DNA from: Gelatoporia subvermispora B
Lineage: Eukaryota; Basidiomycota; Agaricomycetes; Polyporales; Gelatoporiaceae
Assembly (NCBI GenBank): GCA_000320605.2
Contig: KB445810.1
Span: 1 to 64,000 of the forward strand
Length of the DNA stretch: 64,000 nt
Direction: 5' to 3'
The notes beneath the pieces were generated by a model. The model ran no database searches and was not told the origin of the DNA. It was given only the letters and a program-made list of their open reading frames with translations. Of this stretch, positions 11,455-23,400 are shown piece by piece. Every line of letters begins with the position of its first letter. Positions within the stretch are counted from its first letter, which is position 1. The position numbers were made by a program, and so were the translations under genes.

Positions 11455-12934
11455 AGCAGCCCAGTCTTGTCCTATGCGTCCCTTTCGATGCCGAAACACC
11501 CGTAGTAAGCCACCGATTCATACCGCTCGCCGGACCACTATCCGCGCACTCCGCCTGCGACACCACGACCGCACACCAGCACCTCCGCGAGGCCCGCCTA
11601 CCGTACCATACACCCGCAACAATCCGTCTTGCAAATAAATTGAATGAACTGAACGAATCCAACTACTATCTCTCCTTTGACGTCCGCACGGCGCCGAGTC
11701 GCGTATTGAATATAGTGTGTTTAATACCCTGGTGTTCTGCTCTTGTCGCCCCGTGCGGTATATATGGCTGGGTATCGAGTTGTATGAACAGAGGCGTTAC
11801 CGTAATGTTACATGATTCAATGGTAGTGTTTTTGATCCCGATGTTGGGAGGGCCGAGGTTGTGCATAATCGAGGGTCCTGCGTGAGATATTGAGGCGATT
11901 GTGCAGCCGGACTGCGATGAGATCTCGTTGTTGGCGGCAGGGCGCTTCCGGTGTCCCAGATATGTTCATTGATGGCGTTAACTCGAACGTGCTCGACTGG
12001 TCTCTTGTGCTGTCACCTTCTGCGAAATATGATCTTGTACTCTTACATGGAGCTCTGTCTACTGGTTTAGATATGTGCGGATCATCAATATTGATCTCGA
12101 CTACGGAAGTCTCGGTCAAAATGTCCCACCTCACCCGGGCAGCCACGTAAGCTCCGACACACAGGTCTGCTCTGGAATGACTGGAATACCTGATCTGGTC
12201 TAATCCTGAATCTTGTCTGGGGGATCTGCTCTCGATATATTAGAGGCAGTGCTGCTGACCGCAGCTTCGCGGGATGAGTCGTGACACGTACGACGAGTGC
12301 ATCAGGAAATGATCAAGTGGGCTTTAACGCCTTTTACCTGCCTTTTTGCGTCTTCCCTGCATTGCCACGCGCCGTAAAGGCGTTCAAGTACCATATCAAA
12401 TGATAGACGGACAGACCGAATTCCAATATCAGGGCCGACCGCCATTCCTCGCGTCCGCTCTACACAATCGGAGATCACCTCACCGACAGTCCCGCACAGC
12501 AGGTCTGCCTGAAGCATGCAAACATGGAGAAAACGGCGCCCAGGCATACCAAAAGCCGCGCTGACGGCGTGCGTGAGGCCAGCATGGGACGTTGTCCGCG
12601 GGACGGGACGGGCACGAGCAGGCTGCAGCTGGGCTTCTTGCGCGCCCCTCGCATGCATCTGGACGCCCGTGTCTCTCCACAGACAGCGCGCGCCTGGTGC
12701 CCTCCGTGCCACTGAGAGCTCCTGGCTGGCCTGCGGTGCGGAAGCAAACCCAAATCCCCCTTCTCGCTTTGCCGCCCGTTTCGAAATGCCCGCATACATA
12801 GCCCGCCGGACTCGGCACGGGCGTGCTCCCCTTCTGCCCCTGTGTGTCCGCTTTCTTAGTACTGCCAGCTCGCCTGTCCCCCGCCGCTCCCCGCTCCCCG
12901 CCCCCGCCACCGTCCCTGCGCACCGCAAGTGAGG
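11455..12934. other. Intergenic, GC-rich in its second half, no gene seen
   Basis: About 1.5 kb without chained exons. The 12.5-12.9 kb part is strongly GC-rich with long overlapping frames on both strands, typical of composition artefacts rather than genes. Confidence 0.5.
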
Positions 12935-14882
12935 ATGTTCTCGAGCAGCCCGCGCCCGACGGTGGGCTCGATCCTCGTCGGCGGCCTCCTGTCCAGCTTG
13001 TGAGTAACGGCATGCGCGTCCGATGACCCGCGAAGCGACGAGCGGCGCTAATGCGGGAGGCCAGTCTCTCGGGGACGGTCTTCATGCAGTTCATTTTGTA
13101 CTTCAGGATATACCCCAATGATGCGTTTCGGATCAAGTCGATGGTACGTGTTCCGTTTGTGTGCTTTGCGATGCTCTGATGCGATTTTGGCTTGCAGGTT
13201 GCCGCGATATGGTACGTCTCCATGCGTCTCCGATGGTCCTGCGATGAGCTCTTATATTTCGCTAGGGCTCTCGATATGTTTCACACTATCATGATTTACC
13301 TTGCGTGCTGGGATTATCTCATACGAAACTGGACAAATGATGCGATCTTTGATTATATACCATGGTGCGTAACCTACCCCCTGTCCTGCTGCACGGTCTG
13401 ACACGATCTCAAAGGATGATTGGGGTCACAGTAGCACTCACAGTAAGTTCCGAGTGTCATGCGTTTGAGTCTCTACTCATTTGACCGACAGGCACTCATT
13501 ACATTTATCGTGCAATGGTATGTCCAATGTTTGCGCCATTGACTGCTGCTTGATGCTGTTACAGTTTTTTCGCATATCGAGTCTACACAGGTATGCACTT
13601 CGTGTCTTGTCGCTGTCGTCTCGAGAGGTTGATGAACGGCACGACAGTCAGCAACCGCAATATATACGTCACTGCTCCTATCGTGAGTCTGCCTACTGCA
13701 TCAATCTGCGTAATAGGCGTTAAATATATGTTAGGCTTTCCTTGCTTTATTGCGTGTAGTTTTTGCACTCGGTGCGTAATCGTCCATGCATATTCGACGA
13801 TGTTCTCAAAATGACTCGCGACTATCTCAGTATCCATGGGTGAAATGTGCGTTCGGCTTGCGACCGTCCTATATTCATCTTTCATAATCACTTCTGCAGG
13901 ATCCGCCTCAGTAGCTATTCTGCATTTTCTTCGAGATATGGTGTAAGTATCCGTGCATCTCTGCGTCAACGAATTATTCAATTAGAGCAATCAGTGGGTC
14001 TTTACAACAGGGCTATCCCTGTCGAGCGCTCTCGATGTTCTAGTCACTGTTTCGCTTTGCTATTTCCTCAGACGAAGTCGATCTGGATTCAAGGGGTGCG
14101 TACGAATCTTGTCTACCGCTATCGCCGTCTTGTTAATGTCACATCATGCAGGATGAATCACATTATCGATCTTCTCACTTTGTATACCGTACAAAACGGC
14201 CTCCTAACAGGGTAAGCCAAACGTACTGCCTAATTTATAATTCTGCTCATCCCTCGCCTAGTGTTACGACAATCGCAGCACTGATATTAGTACGCCTCTG
14301 TCTCTTAGATCGGCACTCACGATGCTAACACGTATGCAGTGGCTCGCATTATCAAACTCGCTCCTTTTCCTCACTCTACACTTCTGTATCGCAAAATGTG
14401 AGCTAGTGCACATTCTTACATCCTAAGAATACATGCTCATCCAGGCCCCTCAGTGTACGCAAATTCGTTGCTAGCAACGTACGTAGCTTCGCCTGTGCCG
14501 AGCCGACGTCCTCTTACTCCATCACTAGCCTTAACGCCAGAAAGTCGCTACGCCGCGCGCAGACAACCGTCGAGAGCCACTCGATGCCCGTGATTCTCTC
14601 AAGCGACTTGGGGAGGCTTGGGAGGTTCAGCAGCGCGCGAGATGCGGTAAGCACTCCCAGTGCCTGCCGAGATCTGATATTGACCACGCTGCGATTGGCG
14701 TCATAGTCCGACCAGTCTGGAGATGTACCTATGTCTAGAAAAGTATTCCGTTCCATGGGTAGCTATGTGCTGCATGCTGAGACTTGTCTTTCTCACAGCC
14801 CGTGCAAATCAACGTCGAGAAGACCGTCAACAGCGTGTGCGATTATGACGTCGAGGCGGCATCCCCGACCGATACAGAATGA
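12935..14882 (+). CDS. DUF6534 multi-pass membrane protein, copy B
   Basis: Tandem relative of copy A with a shorter N-terminus (MFSSSPRPTVGSILVGGLLS). Recognisable parts include LSGTVFMQFILYFRIYPNDA, VAAIW, ALDMFHTIMIYLACWDYLI, MIGVTVALTALITFIVQ, FFAYRVYTVSNRNIYVTAPI, the C-terminal block MNHIIDLLTLYTVQNGLLTG, and SLLATLNARKSLR. The tail contains PVQINVEKTV, matching VQINVEKT in copy A, and ends at 14880-14882. Two introns present in copies A and C are exactly absent here: exon 13415-13442 equals the 10-nt plus 18-nt exons, and 13735-13771 equals the 25-nt plus 12-nt exons, both without a phase change. The 16-nt exon is at 13831-13846. It appears intact. Function unknown. Confidence 0.8.
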
Positions 14883-15484
14883 TGTAGCTCTAGTTTTCGT
14901 TGCAATCATGTTGATGTACTTTATGGGGTGTAAGCGATGTGCTTTTTAAAGACGGAAGCAGCGCAATTTGCGCGAGATTCTGAGGTTCTAAGCTTCGCGA
15001 GATATAATTGGTTGAGAAATTCCGTGGATCTACCGCTGGCACCCGGCAGCTGTAGCGCCACGCGGAAAGTGCTTCCCTGCGCTCGCTCGCTAATGACTCT
15101 GCTCTTCTTGCGCGACGTCCGTTCCGTGAGTTGAGCGGAGGAAGCGTGCTAGTCGCGGGCAACCATCCGCATTCCGCTTTATGAAAACTAAAATGAACGT
15201 CCGGGAAGTTGTGCGCAGCTCATGCGAAAAACGCCCGGCCGGCAAGTTGGGTGCGACCGGTGCGAAGCGTCGAACGTCGAGTGCCCTCCGGCTCTTGTGG
15301 GGGACGCTGCCCAAGGCTGCCCAGGGCATGCAGTGGCGGACGCTTGCCCCGCTTGGCTGGAGGTTTCAGATTTCCAGATCTTCTCGGATCTGATAACCAC
15401 ACATGGGCACGGCGGAGCCGGCGCCGGCGCGGCGCCAAGCATGCCGACGAAGCGGGGCTTCTAGACGCATGCCGCATTTGGGTA
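14883..15484. other. Intergenic, no gene seen
   Basis: About 600 bp between copy B and the TIR element at 15485, with mixed short frames and nothing recognised. Confidence 0.4.
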
Positions 15485-16129
15485 CAGTTTTTTACCGGCC
15501 CGTGGGACACCACCGGTCAGTGGGACAATGGCCATTTTTACCACCATCGGTAGGAAAACGTGCTCAGAGAAATTTTATGAACACTTTTACTCCTCGTACG
15601 GATATCCACCCATGTGTATGAGGCGCTACCTCGAGGACTTAGCTTGCTACGGCCAAAAACATACGGATGTGGCTGAGAATTGAATCTGAAAACCTGCATT
15701 TTAAGTATGCTCTCCCTTCATTTTCAGCAGCAAGGACGCTTTTTTTTTGTTAAACCGTATGTCATGTACACACCCGATTTTTCTGAGCCAAATCCATTTT
15801 GTTCTGCAGTAGAACGAGCGACAAATTGTCAAAACACAGCATAGGGGTACGGAGAACGTCCCAAATTGGAAGGTGGTTTGGCGGGGCCGGAGTGGCAGAT
15901 TGGCCAAATCGGGAAGCGTCCCACTGACTGCAATGAGACTGATAACGAACTTTCCGACAGATGGTCTTGCTCCTCACAGCACAGTCATACATACGTCTTT
16001 TTGATACATCAGAAATACAGTTTAATCACGTTCCTAACCATCGCTGTACTATTTTTTCCCGATCATGTAGATATGCATGACTCCAAAGCTGAACACAATT
16101 TCAGCGTCCCACGGGCCGGTAAAAAACTG
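15485..16129. mobile_element. Tc1/mariner-like TIR element, non-autonomous
   Basis: Perfect 24-bp inverted repeats at 15485-15508 and 16106-16129 start CAGTTTTTTACCGGCCCG. Each is bordered on the outside by TA (15483-15484 and 16130-16131). A TA target duplication and CAG-starting termini fit Tc1/mariner/pogo elements. The 645-bp span has no transposase frame. Inside and just outside are further partial inverted motifs related to CAGTGGGAC and GCCAAAT-GGG (near 15515, 15900-15935 and 16136-16160), suggesting nested or composite insertions. Confidence 0.65.
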
Positions 16130-16722
16130 TATATCGTTGCCAAATTGGGGGCGTCCCTGGCGGGGCGGACAGCGCGTATTGAGACGCCGGGGTGGGTGCT
16201 GCCGCGTGCGGCCCGGTGGCGACGGCACAGCCGGCAGGGCGCGGCAGGGGAGTCGCTTGCAGCTGCCTCCAGTCGCGCCGGGCGTGCTCATGCTTGTTCG
16301 TGGTCGTCGCAGGGCGCAACCCAGGCTCCGCGCGAGCCACGCTGCGCTCAGAATAGCACGCCGTGCCGCGAGGAGAGGGCCCGGCAGTGGCGGGGCGGGG
16401 CGGGTGTGGCTGAGGATGCTGCGATCTTAGTCTCGCAAGCCAGACGTTATAGGAGGATGGCTGCGCCACGGAGGCTGCCGAGCGGAGATCGAAAAACCAG
16501 GGCGAGCATCCTCCTATAACGTCTGGTGAGTTTTGGTAGGGCGGGTGTAGATAGGTCCTCACGTGATGTCAACGCGTCGGTCGCGTCGCGCTCGTGGCAC
16601 TGCCAGCAGCCCACCGCGCACCATCTCCCGGGCCTTCTCCTCGCATACATTCACTCCTCTGACTCTCTGTTTAATAGTGTACTCTAGCTAGAATATATAC
16701 AGCCTCTGTCTCTGCTCGAAAT

Positions 16723-16923
16723 ATGCCTGACAACATACCACTCAAGTCCGAGCCAAGTACACCTCAAGCCGGCATCCCAGTCGCCTCGGCAGACATCCAC
16801 ATGTCAGACTCACTCAGAGCCCCAGAGATAGAGAGGCAGGTTGAGAGACTGTGTGGTCATGAAGTCCAGGACATTCCGGACTCGCCGTGCTATATCACCA
16901 GATTGCTCAAGTCTTGCACATAG
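16723..16923 (+). CDS. Short frame inside the 16.4-kb transposon
   Basis: A 66-residue frame beginning MPDNIPLKSEPSTPQAG and rich in Pro, Ser and Glu. It follows a TATA-like stretch (AATATATACAGCC, about 16690). It faces another short frame across the centre of the element. No known domain. It may be a remnant of an element-encoded protein or an N-terminal exon. Low confidence that it is expressed. Confidence 0.3.
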   Translation: MPDNIPLKSEPSTPQAGIPVASADIHMSDSLRAPEIERQVERLCGHEVQDIPDSPCYITRLLKSCT

Positions 16924-16957
16924 TGTCGCAGTATGATCTTCATAGAATAGTCTTCCT

Positions 16958-17134
16958 TCATGTCCTTGAATGCTCTGGGTATGTCCCATTAGGCCCCAAG
17001 TTACTCTGAGCTGCGCCGAAGGAGCTGTCCTCGAGCTCCCAGGGCGCCGTGTCAAGTTCCAAAGTATCACTCTCTGCATCAGAATCTTCATCCTCGGAGG
17101 AATCATACTCGAGCACATCTTCCAGGTGATCACT
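16958..17134 (-). CDS. Short acidic frame inside the 16.4-kb transposon
   Basis: Minus-strand frame of 58 residues from the ATG at 17134, starting MSDHLEDVLEYDSSEDEDSD. It is convergent with the frame at 16723. The acidic Ser-Glu-Asp run resembles N-termini of some transposon-encoded proteins, but I do not recognise a family. The frame is also open upstream of the Met into the terminal repeat. Confidence 0.3.
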   Translation of the reverse strand, partial: SDHLEDVLEYDSSEDEDSDAESDTLELDTAPWELEDSSFGAAQSNLGPNGTYPEHSRT

Positions 17135-17678
17135 CATGGTGGAAGAGGTATTAACAGAAGATATATTCGGGGCCACGCAAGCTTGTCTACAGTGGTCGAT
17201 CGTACGCGGTGGGGCGCATATAGTGAGTGCTCGAGGGGCCGTGCGCGACGCGTTGACATCACCTGACGACCTATCTACACCCGCCCTACCAAAACTCACC
17301 AGACGTTCGTGCTGCGTCGTCGCTGGAGATTTTCGATCTCCGACCGGAGGGCGCCGAGCAGCACGTGCGGATGGGAACGAGACTACTGCGATCTGGGGTT
17401 GGCAGGTGCCCGTGTCTTTCGACCTGTCTGACATCTGTGGCTTGATCTGGATCCGGCCACCTTCGTCTGCTGGTCACGCTGCCTACGTCGCTACCGAATC
17501 CAAGGAGCCTATCATAGCGGGAATCTGGCTAGGGCCCGCGCGCGTCTCAGCGCGTCCGCGTGCACGTCGGACGCTCCCCAGCTGGGTTCTGGTCTTCTGA
17601 CGCTCGTAGTAGTATATACTGCAACTGGTGTACTCTGGCGCGTTTTGCATGTCCCCGCACGGAGATGCTCGAGCCGCC

Positions 17679-19887
17679 ATGATCATGAGCTCCCCTGCAC
17701 CGTCTGTCCAGGACACCGTCGGCGCCGTCCTCGTCGGCTCACTCTTTTGCGCGTTGTGAGTGTTTTTGTTGTGCTCGCGTGCGCGTGTGGCTTGTGCTGC
17801 AGGGATGGCTAACGCGTTCTTGGGCTCAAAGTCTCTCGGGAACGGTTGCGATGCAGGCTGCGTTTTACTTTATGCAATACTCCAATGACAGGCTGAGGAA
17901 CAAGGCCATGGTGCGTCAATTCCCTCGCCGTGTTTCTAGCCACAGCACTGTGACTGACATCATACTAGGTCTCTATCGTGTGGTTCGTATTTTGCTGAAC
18001 GGCGCGTGTCCCTTTGCTGAGCTTCGCACCCGCAGGGCAGCGGACTCTGCACACACAGCAATGGCGGCGGTTGCCGTATGGATGTATTTTATCGACATGT
18101 GGGGTCAGTTCGACAGCTTTGACTATATCCCCTGGTATGTCCGGTCTTCTTCGTACGCATGGATACATCAGGTCTAAGATATTTCCCTTAGGTCCATCGC
18201 GGTGCGTGCGTCAACCTTATCCCCACATATCATTCCTGAACAGCCCCCCTCCGTTTCAGGTGACAGTAGCCCTCACGGTAAGTCCCCCCGCGCTGCAATG
18301 GACGCCATGGCTGATCCCATCTCTAGGCTTTTGTAACATTCATTGTACAATGGTGCGCCGGTCGCCAATCTGTCTCGTTCGCTACTAATCGCCCTGCAGC
18401 TTCTACGCGAATAGGGTGTATCTCAGTAAGTCCTCCCTATCCCTTCCCCTCACGCCATCGGGTTCTCACCAACCGGTCTTGCAGTGAGCGGCGGGAAATG
18501 GTCTCTCACAATCCCCATCGTGCGTCCCCTCCTACTCACCTCATCTCCGCACAAACTCCAATAGTATATGTCAGGTGGCTTCTGCGTTCGTTCGATTAGG
18601 TATGCACCTCACCTTGGCATCTCACCGGCTTCGTACTTAAAGAGCGGGACCGCCCGGACAGTCGCGGCATTAGGTTCGTGAATTTGACTTTGTGCTATTC
18701 TTGGCCCGCTGACGCGGAGCGCCCGTGGTTCTCGCCTCATCTAGTGTCGACATCCAAGATGTACGGTTGGACAGTTGGAATCACATCTCGCATTTGCATT
18801 GACGAATATCGAATTTTGATGACAGGATCGAGCTCCGAAGCTACATGGCCTTCTTCCACCGCGTCGGTGTGAGTGCTCATCAGACTGATGCGGTCTCAAC
18901 GCAAATTTAATCGCTAACCTGTGATTGTGGCAGTGGGTATTCACGCTTGGCCTCTCACTCTCTTCTGCGGTGGATATTTTCATAACTGTAACACTCATGT
19001 ACCTGCTGCAACGCAGCCGGACCGGGTTCAGCACGTTGTGAGTGATGATTGTGATTCCGATGAAGATGGCTGACGAGACTTCTAGCACGGACCGCCTCGT
19101 CGATTGCGTCACACTGTATACTGTTGAGACGGGAATGATCACTAGGTATGTCGCGAGAAGCTTGTAATGTCAGACTCCCTGACGGGGCGAATAGCATTGC
19201 GGCCGCTGTTTCTTTGATATGCGTAAGTTGCGCAGTATACGCGCCGTTCCCTTCCAGGCTACTAACTGGAGCAACAGTGGCTGGTCATGCCGGACAACTT
19301 GATCTTCCTCGCGCTCCACTTCTCGATCAGCAAACGTAGGTTCTAGAAGCACTGTCCATCTGCCTCGACTAACACCCACGCTTCGATGCAGTCTACGCCA
19401 ACGCGCTTCTGGCAACGTGAGTGCTGATGGCTCCCCTGCGGCGCAGTTTCTGATGCACGCATTGGGCGCACTCCAGACTGAACGCGCGGAAGGCTCTGCG
19501 TGAACGGTCCTCCCCATCCAACGACCGGAACCAGCACTCGCTCCCAGTGTTGTCCACACGCTGCTTCCGTAACGCGGTGGGCGCCCAAGAGACCGGCAGA
19601 ATTACGCCAGTGAGTATCAGGGCCCAACCCGCAGTCCCCATGGCATTCTGCGCCGGTGTGCTGATGGAACGCGCAGGTCCTGGACATCAAGCAAGCGGGA
19701 GAGCCATGTCACTCGGAGAATGCAAGTCGATCGGTATGTCGTCTCTCACCGCGCTGCACCCCAAATTCCAACTCGATCGCGTTTGTTGTGTCGGCAGGTG
19801 TCGCCTCTCACGTTCGACAAGAGCCATTTCGAGATGAAGGGACTCGGGTGGGATGTCGGCCAGGACTTTGCGCATTCCAAGGGTTGA
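17679..19887 (+). CDS. DUF6534 multi-pass membrane protein, copy C
   Basis: Third tandem copy, starting MIMSSPAPSVQDTVGAVLVG; the Met at 17685 is an alternative start. It shows LSGTVAMQAAFYFMQYSNDR, the 14-nt exon VSIVW, a long segment ending FDSFDYIPW, SIAVTVALT, and VASAFVRL encoded by the 25-nt exon (18575-18599). The 12-nt exon is at 18662-18673 and the 16-nt exon at 18745-18760, joining in phase to IELRSYMAFFHRVG. The C-terminal block includes LVDCVTLYTVETGMIT, MPDNLIFLALHFSISK and NALLATLNARKALRE. The tail differs from A and B and ends VGQDFAHSKG with the stop at 19885-19887. The reading frame is intact. It lies about 570 bp upstream of the histidine kinase on the same strand. Function unknown. 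Confidence 0.83.
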
Positions 19888-20453
19888 CCCTGACATACCG
19901 TAGAAGAACACTATATATGTTGTATGCGACTGCTTATTTATGCCTCACGAGAAAGCGGTCGGTGGGCTGCGATCGAGCTTTGGGCAAGCGAACAAACTGG
20001 TCGCTGCGCTTGCGGCCGTGTCCCTGGAGGTGGCTCGCGGTTGCCGCCGTCTAGAGCGGCCTCGCTCGAGCCGGGCGAATCCAGAGCGGAGGATTCCCAG
20101 AAAGGGGGCCCAGTAGCTACGCCCAGGGGGCGCTGGCGAGCTTTCGCACAGTTTGTATCGAACGACGTCCGCAACGTGCGCACGGGCGACTCGACCTTCC
20201 TCTCATCATCTACGCCCCCTGCCCGCTGTGGACGACGATGAGCAACGGCCCTCCGGCAACGTTCGCGGGACATGTTGACATGCCGCGGCATCGCGGCCAT
20301 GCGTGCGGGTGCTGACTAAGCTGAGGTCATGCCCTCGCGGTCTGGGCCGCTGGCGCGGGCAGGAAGCTCCAGTGAATGCGGCGGGCAGGTGGACGACGCA
20401 GACGACGACGCACACCACACCAGCGACGCTGCTCGCCGACGCGCGCGACACTC
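19888..20453. other. Intergenic, probable promoter of the histidine kinase
   Basis: About 570 bp between copy C and the kinase, GC-rich toward the kinase. Open frames run through on both strands but end at stops before the kinase Met, so I do not call them. Confidence 0.4.
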
Positions 20454-23400
20454 ATGAGCGACACGGAGCGCCAGCTCGTGCGGCGGTGGGCCCCCGAGGT
20501 GCGTACGCGCGCTGTGCCCGACGTTCGACTACGCTGACCAGGCACCGCACACTACCCTTTTCCCGCTCCCGACACCCGCCGATCCCCCGCCGCTAGCTCG
20601 TCGCGCTGTCCTATTGCATCTCGTGGCTCGGCGCGTACACCAGCACGCAGATCATCATCCATGCAAAGTACAGCCAGCGCGCGCTCGTCAAGTGGCTATG
20701 GACATTCCTCGCGAGCGTCGCGTTCGGGTTCTGCGGCATCTGGTCGATGCATTTCGGTGCGCCGCGTCGTCCTCCGAGCTCGGGTCTTCGCTGACAAGAT
20801 TGGCCCGGTGTGCGCAGTCGGCATGCTGGCGTGCGGGCTGGACGTGAACATCGGCTTCGACCCCGCGCTCACCGTCCTCTCCGCCGCCGTCGCGGTCGTG
20901 TTCACCTTCGCGGCCTTCTCCAGCGCATACGCCACGCAGGCGATCGAGCGCTCGCGCCTCGTCCGCGCCCTCTCGCGCATGAGCAAGCGATACCGACGGA
21001 CCTTACTCCCGCTTGCCCGGGCGGGCGCGGACGACATCGAGGCGGCGTACACCGCGCTGCCGACGACGGACGAGGAGGGCAGCATCCTGCTCGCGGAAGA
21101 GCGCACAGAAGGGGCGGCGGGCGTCGCTACTGCGGAGAGGCGCGAGGGCGACGACGTCTACGAGGGCGCAGACGACGACGAGCGCGAGAGCGTGCTCGAG
21201 CGCCGGAGCCTGGATGGCCAGGAGCGCGAGCAGGAACAAGAGAGGCGCACTGCACGCGCGGGGCACACGCCCCCGCCGCCGCCCCCTCCCTCGCTCCCCC
21301 TCTCGCCAAGCGCCTCCCGCGGCCAGCCCACGCGCCGGCGCGCGTCGTTCTCCGGGGCGAGTCCGCGGCACGGGCGCGGCCGCGCGCGCACGACGGGGCT
21401 CAAGAGCCCGCCCATGGTGCGGCAGCGATCGCTCCCGCCGGCGCAGGCCGTCCCGCCGCGCCTGTCGCACTCGCAAGAGCCCGGCGCGCACGAGTCGCCG
21501 AGCACGAGCACGTCGAGCTCCAGTTCGTCGCTGTATTCGCGCAACCTGTCTGGGACGACGCTCACGACTGGCTCAGCTGCGTCGACGTCGTGGGGCGAGA
21601 ACCTGTACGTCGGCCTCAGCCGCGAGACGCGCATGCGCATCAAGGCGCAGGCGAGGGAGCGGCCCGTGCCCCTGTTCGGGTGGGGCTATTGGTGGAAGAC
21701 GCATTATGAGACGCTTTCGGTGCTCGTCGTGCTGCGAGCGGCGGTGTGGGGCCTTGCGCTGGTGCTCATGCATTATTGCGGTACGTGTACTTTGGGTGTC
21801 TCCCCGACGTTGGGATCTGATGCTGTGTTCGCAGGCATGTGGGCGATGGAGATACCTAGCGGGCGGATCGCATGGAATCCGCTTATAGTGGTGCTGTCCT
21901 ACGTGGTTGCATTCACTTTGTGCGTGATTGCGTGTATTGCAATGGTAAGTCCATGCTTCCGGACAATCCTGAGGTTCGACTAACCGCTGTGAAGGTGCAC
22001 ATGGAAGTGCATTTCGGTCGTCAAGTAGCTTTCAGCACCATTGCAGCCACGGGGGTCTGCTCCATGCACTATACTGGTAGGCATGCGTATTTCTGCGGTT
22101 CGCGCTCGATCTTGTTGAGCTAACTATGATTGTTAGGCATGGCCGCGGCAACATTCTACACCTACTCTGCCCCGTCACCCAATGCAGGCTATCCTCCCTA
22201 CCTCCCCCTTACCATCATCACCGTGGCCGTCCTCGTATGTGTCGTGTCCAACGTTGTCCTCGCACACAGTGCCATAACAGCGCGCAATCGCATGGCGGAG
22301 ATGATCCTCACGAAGCGCCGACTCTGGCGCATCATGGCAGAAAAGGACGCTGCAGAGCAGGCGAATGAGCTGAAGCAGCAGTTTATTTCTGTCGCAAGCC
22401 ATGAGATCCGGACACCGTTGCACACTGTGAACGGCTATTGCGACCTGTTAGCGCGAACGGACTTGACGGAGGAACAGGCACTGTATGTGACGAGCATTCA
22501 ACAGGCGTGTCATGCGATCAATGTGATTGCTGGCAATGTTCTAGGTGCGTGTTCACATTCTGAGAGTGCGGCGTTTATTGAGCATCATCGTATATATAGA
22601 TTACAGCAAGCTCGACAGAAATAATGTCGAGTTATCTGCGCGTCCGGTTCTCATGGAGCCGCGCAAGATGGTCGAAGATCTTGCAAGGATCACAGAAGCA
22701 AAGGGCGTTCAGCCTGGTCAGCCTGGCGCAGATGTCATCATTTCTGTTGCTCATGATGTTCCCACCGCGGTATATCTGGACGAAACGTACACCTTCCGGG
22801 TTCTGATGAACGTGAGTTGTTCAAGCATCATGTGTTTTGAGTTATATTGAACCACTGTCCTGCGGCACAGCTCCTATCAAATGCGCAGAAATTCTGCGAC
22901 GAAGGCTATATATGCGTAACAGTGTGGATGGGGACGAGCGAACAGCTCGTCGCTTCCGTCGCCGATACTGGTTGCGGTATTCCGAAGAACTTCCGCAACG
23001 CCCTCTTCGAACCGTTTCGGCAGGCAGACACGTCTATGACACGCCCACGACAAGGCACGGGCCTTGGGCTCAGCATTGTCAAGCATCTCGTGCAACGAAT
23101 GTCCGGGACGGTGGAAGTCGACTCTGTAGAAGGCGAAGGAACGACGTTCACGGTCAAGCTGCCCGTGACATTGCCATCTTATTCTCCATCACATAGCAAG
23201 CCGCCCTCACCAAAGCCGACGGGGAAGCGCATGCGCGTGGTATACCGACACAAACGGACGGAGGAACTCATGATGCGCCTCTGGGCGCAGTTCGGCTACT
23301 CCATGTCTTCAGGCTCGCCACTCGCGCCGCCCGCGCAGCTCACGGAGGGAGTCGACGCGATCTGGACGGACTCCGAGAGCGTCATAAAGTCCCCGTCCCT

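Larger units (their letters stand above)
16428..17385. mobile_element. Foldback-ended DNA transposon derivative with 9-bp target duplication
   Basis: The element starts TAGTCTCG and ends CGAGACTA. It is flanked by CTGCGATCT on both sides (16419-16427 and 17386-17394). Sub-terminal arms match as a long inverted repeat: the run GTCTGGTGAGTTTTGGTAGG and the following GGGTGTAGATAGGTC near 16521-16575 reappear inverted near 17250-17310. The left end also holds a perfect 20-bp hairpin (16440-16459 with 16507-16526). A 9-bp duplication suggests Mutator-type elements, though an 8-bp duplication with variable ends cannot be excluded. Inside are two short convergent frames and no full transposase. A shorter relative is at 54225-54497. 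Confidence 0.75.

Noticed and set aside
12302..13026. GC-rich overlapping frames before DUF6534 copy B
   Set aside because: Frames are open on both strands at once and contain no motif; composition explains them.
20666..21888. Several overlapping long frames on both strands within the kinase gene
   Set aside because: They are GC-driven shadows of the MHYT kinase exon, which alone carries motifs and joins in phase.
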